A stretch of 64,000 bases of DNA from Terriglobia bacterium (lineage in GTDB: Bacteria > Acidobacteriota > Terriglobia > Terriglobales > Acidobacteriaceae), in NCBI GenBank assembly GCA_020073465.1, contig JAIQFC010000002.1, forward strand, positions 62,001 to 126,000. Reading direction: 5' to 3'. The first letter of the stretch is position 1. Each line of letters starts with the position of its first letter. Positions 59,669-64,000 of this stretch are shown here, one piece after another. The notes under the pieces were generated by a model. That model did not search any database. It saw only the letters and a program-made list of their open reading frames with translations, and was not told the origin of the DNA. Made by a program: the position numbers and the translations under genes.

Positions 59669-61318
59669 GTGTACGCTGCCGGTGCACATCGTACTGTGAA
59701 CCCGTGGGTCGTCACATTCTCTGTGATGCTGGCGACCTTCATGGAAATTCTCGACACCACGGTCGTCAACGTCTCCATTCCTCATATTGCCGGCAATCTG
59801 GCTTCCACCAACGAAGAAGGCACGTGGGTGGTTACGTCGTACCTGGTCTCCAATGCGATTGTGCTGCCGATTTCCGGATGGCTGGCCAACTACATGGGCC
59901 GTAAAAGGCTCCTGCTTACCTGTGTCACTGGGTTCACCGTGACTTCCCTCTGTTGTGGCCTCGCCACCTCGCTGCCCCAGTTGATTGTTTTTCGAGTGCT
60001 GCAGGGCCTGAGTGGCGGCGGACTGCAGCCACTGGCCCAGGCGATTCTCCTGGAGACTTTTCCCAAGGAACGACATGGTCATGCCATGGCAGCCTTCGGC
60101 ATCGGCATTTTGCTCGCTCCGATTCTTGGGCCTACCCTGGGCGGATGGATCACCGACAATTACACCTGGCGCTGGATCTTTTATCTCAACCTGCCTGTGG
60201 GCTTTCTGTCCCTATTCCTCATGAAACGGTTTGTATTCGATCCGCCTTACATCCGACGCACTGGCGCCAGAATTGATCTATGGGGGATTGGATTTCTGGC
60301 GCTAGGTATCGGCTCGCTGCAAGTTTTGCTGGATACCGGTGAGCGGAAGGATTGGTTTTCATCCGACTACATTTGCACGTTTGCTGTCCTGGTTGTGGTT
60401 GGCCTGGTTTCTCTGGTCATCCGCGAGTTGATGACCGACCATCCTGTGGTTGATTTGCGCGTGCTCAAGGACCGCTCCTTCAGTGCGGGCGTATTTCTCA
60501 TCAGCATGCTCGGCTTTGTTCTTTACGCCAGCCTGGTGTTGCTGCCTCTGTATCTGCAAACGCTCATGGGCTATCCCGCTTACAACTCGGGACTGGCGCT
60601 TTCTCCTCGAGGCATCGGGGCCCTGCTCTTCACCCCGCTGGCGGGTCACCTGACCACCAAGACGGACCCGCGGCGATTGCTCGTCTTCGGGCTGGTGCTT
60701 GGTTCGATCACGATGTTCGACCTCTCCGGGCTCAATCTGCAGGCAGGGTTCTGGGACATCTTGTGGCCTCAGGTATTTCAGGGAATCGCGCTCAGTTTTC
60801 TTTTCATTCCACTCATGGCGCTGGCTATGTCCCATATCCCGCAGGAGAGGATGGGAAACGCGACCAGCATCTTCAATCTGATGCGCAATATCGGTGGCAG
60901 CTTCGGCATCGCCATTATGACGACGTTTCTAACCCGGCGCGCCCAACTCCATCAGAACCACCTCATCGCCAACGTCACGGCTGGCAATCTGCAAGCTTCC
61001 AGATTCCTGCAGGGCCTGCGCGCGCACTTCTATGCTCATGGCGCCGACAGCGTAGCGGCTTCACGCAAAGCCTTGGGAGCAATCTATGGCATGGTGCAAC
61101 AACACGCCGCCATGCTGGCATTTGTGGAAGCATTCTGGGTTATGGGCGCGGTGTTCCTGTTCATGTTGCCCTTCCTGCTTCTGCTGCAGTATTCCAAGCC
61201 GGTGCGTTCATCCAGAGCCACGTCCGAAGGCGAAGAGAAGGTACTCATACCCGTGGAGATTCCTGGAGTTGAGCTGGAAGTCCGAGAAGAAGAGGAGCGT
61301 CTCATCCACCATCCTTGA
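59669..61318 (+). CDS. MFS drug exporter of the DHA2 (EmrB/QacA) family
   Basis: The 549-residue protein has 14 predicted membrane segments. The signature LDTTVVNVSIPHIAGNL is in helix 1 (about residue 28), GWLANYMGRKRLLL in loop 2-3 and RVLQGLSGGGLQPLAQAI in helix 4, features of H+/drug antiporters such as EmrB. The start is GTG at 59669. No emrA or tolC partner is nearby. The C-terminus is a hydrophilic 60-residue tail. Confidence 0.88.
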   Translation: MYAAGAHRTVNPWVVTFSVMLATFMEILDTTVVNVSIPHIAGNLASTNEEGTWVVTSYLVSNAIVLPISGWLANYMGRKRLLLTCVTGFTVTSLCCGLATSLPQLIVFRVLQGLSGGGLQPLAQAILLETFPKERHGHAMAAFGIGILLAPILGPTLGGWITDNYTWRWIFYLNLPVGFLSLFLMKRFVFDPPYIRRTGARIDLWGIGFLALGIGSLQVLLDTGERKDWFSSDYICTFAVLVVVGLVSLVIRELMTDHPVVDLRVLKDRSFSAGVFLISMLGFVLYASLVLLPLYLQTLMGYPAYNSGLALSPRGIGALLFTPLAGHLTTKTDPRRLLVFGLVLGSITMFDLSGLNLQAGFWDILWPQVFQGIALSFLFIPLMALAMSHIPQERMGNATSIFNLMRNIGGSFGIAIMTTFLTRRAQLHQNHLIANVTAGNLQASRFLQGLRAHFYAHGADSVAASRKALGAIYGMVQQHAAMLAFVEAFWVMGAVFLFMLPFLLLLQYSKPVRSSRATSEGEEKVLIPVEIPGVELEVREEEERLIHHP

Positions 61319-61496
61319 GATGCTGTTCCTGCGTGAAACGCCGCGTCTCCCGGCCCGTCTGGCTTGGAAAGCCCTCCGACCGCGTGCTGGTTTTGCCGTA
61401 CCGCGGCTGTGATAGAGTATTGGCCACATAAAGGCTAGCCGTGGGGGCTAGCCAACTCCCGGTCCCGTTCGCCGCCGGCTATGGAGACTTAATCCC

Positions 61497-61907
61497 ATGA
61501 CGACCCTCCGCGACATCGTGAAAGACCGTAAGATTTACTCCATCGATGCAGGACGCACGGTGCTGGAAGCTGCACGCTTCATGATGGAACACAACATCGG
61601 CGCCTTGCCGGTACTGCGCAACGGGGAACTGGTGGGGATCGTCTCCGAGCGCGACATCATGAACCGGGTGGTGGCCGTGGGCCGCATGCCGGGCACGACG
61701 GGAGTCGCCGAGGTGATGACGGCAAATCCGCGCGCGGTTGCGGCCGAGGAGAGCATTGAAGAGTGTCTATTCATCATGCGCGAGTTCGGGTTTCGGCACT
61801 TGCCGATTGTCGACGGCAAGGAGCTGAAAGGAGTAGTGTCGTTGCGCGATCTCCTCATGCGACAGGCTGCGGAAATGGAGCGGGAGGCACGACGGGCGGC
61901 GTCGTAA
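61497..61907 (+). CDS. CBS-domain pair protein
   Basis: The 136-residue protein consists of two CBS motifs (YSIDAGRTVLEAARFM and VLRNGELVGIVSERDIMNR; then EESIEECLFIMREF and LPIVDGKELKGVVSLRDLL), a Bateman module that binds adenosine nucleotides. It probably regulates another protein. Upstream, GGCTAGCC occurs twice (61433-61440 and 61446-61453). Confidence 0.87.
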   Translation: MTTLRDIVKDRKIYSIDAGRTVLEAARFMMEHNIGALPVLRNGELVGIVSERDIMNRVVAVGRMPGTTGVAEVMTANPRAVAAEESIEECLFIMREFGFRHLPIVDGKELKGVVSLRDLLMRQAAEMEREARRAAS

Positions 61908-62024
61908 GAGTGGGCGCGGGCGTCAGCGGTTGTGCAGGCCTGAGAACGGGAACTCCATAAGCAACAAGCCGTTCGGGCATCCAAGCCGGAATCCTTCCAT
62001 AGTCATCAATCATCGGGAGCGCGC

Positions 62025-64000
62025 CTACTCGTAGCGCAACGCAACCATTGGGTCTACTTTCGTTGCCCGCCGCGCCGGAATGTAGCAAGCCAGCAGCGCT
62101 GCCCCCACGAGGAGCAGAGTCACACCGCCGAAGGTCAGCGGATCGGTGGCAGTCACGCCAAAGAGCAGCGACTCCACGGTGCGCGTCAGGGCCAGCGAAC
62201 CGGCAATCCCAAGCGCCACTCCAATGAAGATCGTGCGCAATCCCTGGCCCAAGATCATCCTCAGAACGTCGCCGCTGGCCGCCCCGAGAGCGACACGCAC
62301 GCCAATTTCCCGCGTGCGGCGGCTGACCGAATAGGCCATCACGCCGAACACCCCTATCGTTGCGAGCAGCAGCGCGGTGATTCCGAAGAATCCGATGAGA
62401 ATGACGTTGAATCTCCGCGAGCCCAACGAAGCGGAATACACTTGCGAAAACGTCCGGAACCTCGCCGGAATCTCAGGGTTGAGGTCCTGCAGAATTCCTC
62501 GCGCTGCCGAAGCGAGCAACCGCGTGTCGGCATCGCTCAGCATCGTCAAAGTGATCGCCGGGCGCGGCCGCTGGAACAAATTCACGTAAACAGTGGGACG
62601 CGGCGGCACATCGAGGCCATATTCGTGAGTGTCCCCCACGATCCCGACGATGGTCAGCAAACGCAAGTCGCCATCCATGTTTCCAAACTCAATCGTGTGG
62701 CCGATCGGGTCCTGACCTGGCCACCGGTCGTGCGCCAACGATTCGCTGATCACGGCAACGTGCGGAGAATTCGCGCCGTCACGCTCGTCAAAGATTCGCC
62801 CTCGAATCAGCGGAATTCCGAGAACCTGGAAGTATCCGTCCGTGGCAACGCAGAAGTCCGCATTGCCAAGGCGCTCTCTTTGCTGGAACAGCGCACCAAG
62901 ACTATCCGTGGTCTTCGGGATCTCATTCTGCGTCACGAGTAGAAACATTCCATCGGGGAGGCCGCCATCCATCGGCAGTCCGCTAGTCGCGCCAACCTTG
63001 CGCACTCCCGGGATCTGTTTGATCCGGTCAATCAGGCTTGAAAAGAAAATTGCCTGACCTGCTTTTGCTTTGGGATCGTCCACCCACGGAAGCGAGACGT
63101 CCATCGTGACAATTTTGTCCACGCGGAAGCCGGGATCCACTTCGAGCACTTTCATCAGGCTGCGCCCGAATAATCCCGCTCCGACCACGAGAACCAATGT
63201 GATGGCAATCTGCGCCGCCACGATTACCCGGCCAACGCGCTGGCTGCCTTGCGAACCCGCTTGTCCGCGCCCACCCTCCACGAGGCCCTCACGCAGGTCC
63301 CCGGAAGTCGCGCGTGCGGCGGTAAACGCTCCGAGGCCGGCGGCGATCGCTGTCGCAAGGAGGAACGCAAACACAAGCACTGAAACACTGATCGAGACGC
63401 TGTCCAGCCGCGGCAGACTCGCCGGCGCCAGCACAACTAATCCCGCCACGGCCCCGAGCGCTCCCAGTACGCCAAGGCCGCCACCCACGAGCGAAAGCAG
63501 GAATGCTTCGGTGAGGAATTGACGGATCAGCCGTCCGCGCGCCGCACCGAGCGCGCTGCGAATGGCGAGCTCGCGCTCTCTCACCGACACTTGTGCCAGC
63601 AGCAAATTTGCCACGTTCGCACATGCCACCAGCAGCAGAAATCCCACTGCACCGAGCAGGACCAGCAGTGGGGAGCGAGCGTTGCCCGTGATCGATTCCT
63701 GTAGCGGGACGACAATTCCATCTTTGAGCAGATAATCGCCTTGCTCGCTCGAGGTATCGTGAATGCGCCGGGCTATCGCGCTGATGTCTTGATTCGCTTG
63801 CTCGACAGTGACACCGTCGCGGAGGCGCCCGACCGCATTGTAGTTATGCGACGTCCTGCTTGGGTTTTCGCCCTCCAGATCAGCTGGCAGCCACAGATCG
63901 ACGTCTGCTGGGAAATGAAATCCGGCCGGGAGCACGCCGATCACGGAGAAGATCGCGCCATCAATCTTCAGGTGCGACTGCGAGAGGTCCCGCGGCGATC
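62025..64000 (-). CDS. ABC transporter permease, MacB/FtsX-like (continues beyond window end)
   Basis: The frame stays open through 64000 (RDLSQSHLKIDGAIFSVIGV reads in from the edge), so the gene is truncated by the window. It has a MacB-type periplasmic domain (GFHFPADVDLWLPADLEGE), the FtsX membrane segments (LLVLLGAVGFLLLVACANV, followed by RERELAIRSALGA) and a second copy (IALILIGFF type; RTREIGVRVALGAASGDVLR) near the C-terminus, ending KVDPMVALRYE. This is the duplicated permease common in Acidobacteriota. No ATPase gene is seen. Confidence 0.87.
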   Translation of the reverse strand, partial: SPRDLSQSHLKIDGAIFSVIGVLPAGFHFPADVDLWLPADLEGENPSRTSHNYNAVGRLRDGVTVEQANQDISAIARRIHDTSSEQGDYLLKDGIVVPLQESITGNARSPLLVLLGAVGFLLLVACANVANLLLAQVSVRERELAIRSALGAARGRLIRQFLTEAFLLSLVGGGLGVLGALGAVAGLVVLAPASLPRLDSVSISVSVLVFAFLLATAIAAGLGAFTAARATSGDLREGLVEGGRGQAGSQGSQRVGRVIVAAQIAITLVLVVGAGLFGRSLMKVLEVDPGFRVDKIVTMDVSLPWVDDPKAKAGQAIFFSSLIDRIKQIPGVRKVGATSGLPMDGGLPDGMFLLVTQNEIPKTTDSLGALFQQRERLGNADFCVATDGYFQVLGIPLIRGRIFDERDGANSPHVAVISESLAHDRWPGQDPIGHTIEFGNMDGDLRLLTIVGIVGDTHEYGLDVPPRPTVYVNLFQRPRPAITLTMLSDADTRLLASAARGILQDLNPEIPARFRTFSQVYSASLGSRRFNVILIGFFGITALLLATIGVFGVMAYSVSRRTREIGVRVALGAASGDVLRMILGQGLRTIFIGVALGIAGSLALTRTVESLLFGVTATDPLTFGGVTLLLVGAALLACYIPARRATKVDPMVALRYE

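Noticed and set aside
61855..62088. Short minus-strand frame (77 codons) after the CBS gene
   Set aside because: It overlaps the CBS and permease genes at its ends and its Pro-rich tail is not family-like.
1..64000. CRISPR arrays, tRNA, rRNA, prophage and insertion sequences
   Set aside because: I looked for regularly spaced repeats, tRNA-like cloverleaves and transposase or integrase motifs and saw none.

Overview
The window looks like part of a chromosome from an uncultured or little-studied member of the Acidobacteriota (class Terriglobia). This is inferred from gene content and style, not from a marker gene: GC-rich coding, a menaquinone (futalosine) type mqnE plus UbiA prenyltransferase, an archaeal/fungal-type aspartate-semialdehyde dehydrogenase, Tat-exported VOC and asparaginase proteins, many Zn-ribbon and TPR proteins, and intergenic repeats. 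I saw no rRNA, tRNA, CRISPR array, prophage or transposase.

Layout. 1-3437 (minus): asd-lysC-dapB-dapA, the aspartate/diaminopimelate branch. 3619-4647: galT. 4697-7201 (minus): aroK, an exported protein, an AI-2E/PerM-type permease. 7273-9512 (minus): ECF sigma factor, Zn anti-sigma factor, DUF4097-like exported protein. 9776-12537 (minus): an MFSD1-like transporter and a ThiF/MoeB E1-like enzyme carrying a repeat-derived insertion. 12649-20615: an envelope-biogenesis operon (seven-POTRA BamA/TamA-like protein, SurA-like chaperone with an apparent ACG start, TamB). 20662-27192: TPR protein, pcm, pilin-like protein, UbiA prenyltransferase, an orphan membrane protein and mqnE. 27217-27665: hicBA. 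27785-32054: a large exported coiled-coil protein and tandem paralogous TPR proteins. 32118-33461: M20 amidohydrolase.

33732-36048 holds the most unusual pair: a ribosome-hibernation (HPF) domain fused to a sigma-like segment, followed by a bacterial eRF1-like (baeRF) protein with a Zn ribbon. 36353-41398: VOC protein, Ntn asparaginase, glpX, a membrane-anchored peroxiredoxin whose active-site Cys codon is UGA with a SECIS-like hairpin immediately after it (candidate selenoprotein), an ATP-grasp remnant and an AhpD-like protein. 41440-44407 is an accessory operon of three unknown envelope proteins. 44911-49915: glutaryl-CoA dehydrogenase, two overlapping small unknown genes, a Zn-ribbon protein, a mazF-type toxin-antitoxin pair, pyrF and an RlpA-like protein. 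50347-53924: thiD, Zn-ribbon membrane protein, a candidate 6S-like RNA, a TPR lipoprotein and a PspC protein. 54133-64000: alpha/beta hydrolase, a VOC gene broken by an in-frame TAG, aroA, small exported proteins, a DHA2 efflux pump, a CBS protein and a truncated-by-window MacB/FtsX-type permease.

Two repeat systems cut across the window: tandem repeats with a strict 7-bp period but a different sequence at each of six loci, and a modular hairpin array present at least twice, once inside the thiF-like reading frame. All functional names are from recognised motifs and overall resemblance; no database search was run.
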